Shown: positions 30,761 to 31,523 of the stretch, piece by piece
Numbering within the stretch: the first letter of the stretch is position 1
How the letters are laid out: each line of letters starts with the position of its first letter
DNA from: Saccoglossus kowalevskii
Taxonomy: Eukaryota > Hemichordata > Enteropneusta > Harrimaniidae
Length of the DNA stretch: 31,523 bases
Reading direction: 5' to 3'
Assembly: GCF_000003605.2 (NCBI RefSeq)
Contig: NW_003123436.1
Span: 15,351 to 46,873 of the forward strand
Translations under genes and position numbers: made by a program
The notes under the pieces: model-generated
Database searches by the model: none
Seen by the model: only the letters and a program-made list of their open reading frames with translations
What the model was told of the DNA's origin: nothing

Positions 30761-31523
30761 CCAAGTTGCTCAGTGACTCTCACCAAGTTGCTCAGTGACT
30801 CTCACCAAGTTGCTCAGTGACTCTCACCAAGTTGCTCAGTGACTCTCACCAAGTTGCTCAGTGACTCTCACCAAGTTGCTCAGTGACTCTCACTAAGTTG
30901 CTCAGTGAATATCACCAAGTTGCTCAGTGACTCTCAGCCAGTTGCTCAGTGACTCTCACCAAGTTTCCCAGTGACTCTCACCAAGCTACTCAGTGACTTT
31001 CACCAAGCTACTCAGTGACTTTCATCATATTGTCTCAGTGACTCTCACCAAGTTGCTCAGTCACTCTCACCAAGTTGCTCAGTGACTTTCACCATATTGT
31101 CTCAGTGACTCTCATCAAGTTGCTCAGTCACTCTCACCAAGTTACTCAGTGACTCTCACCAAGTTGCTCAGTGACTTTCATCATATTGTCTCAGTGACTC
31201 TCATCAAGTTGCTCAGTCACTCTCACCAAGTTGCTCAGTGACTCTCACCAAGTTGCTCAGTGACTTTCACCAAGTTACTCAGTGACTCTCACCAAGTTGC
31301 TCAGTGACTTTCACCATATTGTCTCAGTGACTCTCATCAAGTTGCTCAGTCACTCTCACCAAGTTGCTCAGTGACTTTCACCATATTGTCTCAGTGACTC
31401 TCACCAAGTTGCTCAGTCACTCTCACCAAGTTGCTCAGTGACTTTCACCATGTTGTCTCAGTGACTCATCAAGTTTCTCAGTCACTCTCACCAAGTTGCT
31501 CAGTGACTCTCACTAAGTTGCTC
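30761..31523 (+). repeat. Minisatellite, 22-bp unit, with a higher-order period; runs off the window
   Basis: The basic unit is 22 bp (CCAAGTTGCTCAGTGACTCT plus CA), about 34 copies up to the window end. From about 31020 a variant with CATATTGTCTCAG is inserted every third unit, giving a higher-order period of about 67 bp; CAGTCACTCT units follow it in a fixed order. The first ten or so copies are the plain unit. The array lies in the intron upstream of the RNF32 IQ exon. Confidence 0.97.

Noticed and set aside
31456-31470. AP-1 site (TGACTCA) in the 22-bp array
   Set aside because: It arises in a single mutated unit of the satellite; the normal unit has TGACTCT, so there is no array of AP-1 sites.
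30761-31523. CRISPR-like array
   Set aside because: The units are contiguous with no unique spacers, and this is animal DNA with introns. It is a minisatellite.

Overview
The window is nuclear DNA from an invertebrate animal. It has split genes with canonical GT/AG introns, long AT-rich introns and intergenic DNA, two minisatellite arrays and many short non-autonomous mobile elements. Two genes can be assembled, both on the minus strand. Neither fixes the phylum. The repeat types would suit a mollusc or other spiralian, or an invertebrate deuterostome.

Gene 1 (8958-23995, minus) is a complete KLHL18-type BTB-BACK-Kelch gene. I joined ten coding exons by hand. Every junction has GT/AG ends and the phases add up, giving 1740 nt including the stop, or 579 residues (human KLHL18 is about 574). 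The product should be the substrate adaptor of a cullin-3 ubiquitin ligase. Gene 2 (28843-30636, minus, partial) is the 3' half of an RNF32-type gene. It has an IQ-motif exon, a helical linker exon and a last exon with a complete C-terminal C3H2C3 RING. The 5' exons lie beyond the right edge. Both genes point to ubiquitin transfer, but nothing shows that they work together.

Layout: 1-1745 is a CpG-rich block with no convincing gene. 1746-8957 is intergenic and repeat-rich, and probably includes the 3' UTR of gene 1. 8958-23995 is gene 1, its introns carrying a 38-copy 39/40-bp minisatellite, two TTAA-flanked MITEs, a TA-flanked MITE, two local duplications and a dead LINE fragment. 24000-28313 is intergenic, with a 107-nt near-palindrome, a terminal-hairpin element and a repeat array bearing YY1-like palindromes. 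28314-30636 is gene 2. 30761-31523 is a 22-bp minisatellite with higher-order structure that runs off the window.

I found no new protein system. The most interesting structure is a shared rule in the mobile elements. Three unrelated-looking families end in an imperfect hairpin followed by an A-run. In two of them the hairpin's outer arm also forms the far end of the element. That is the architecture described for pearl/DINE-1-like non-autonomous Helentrons.
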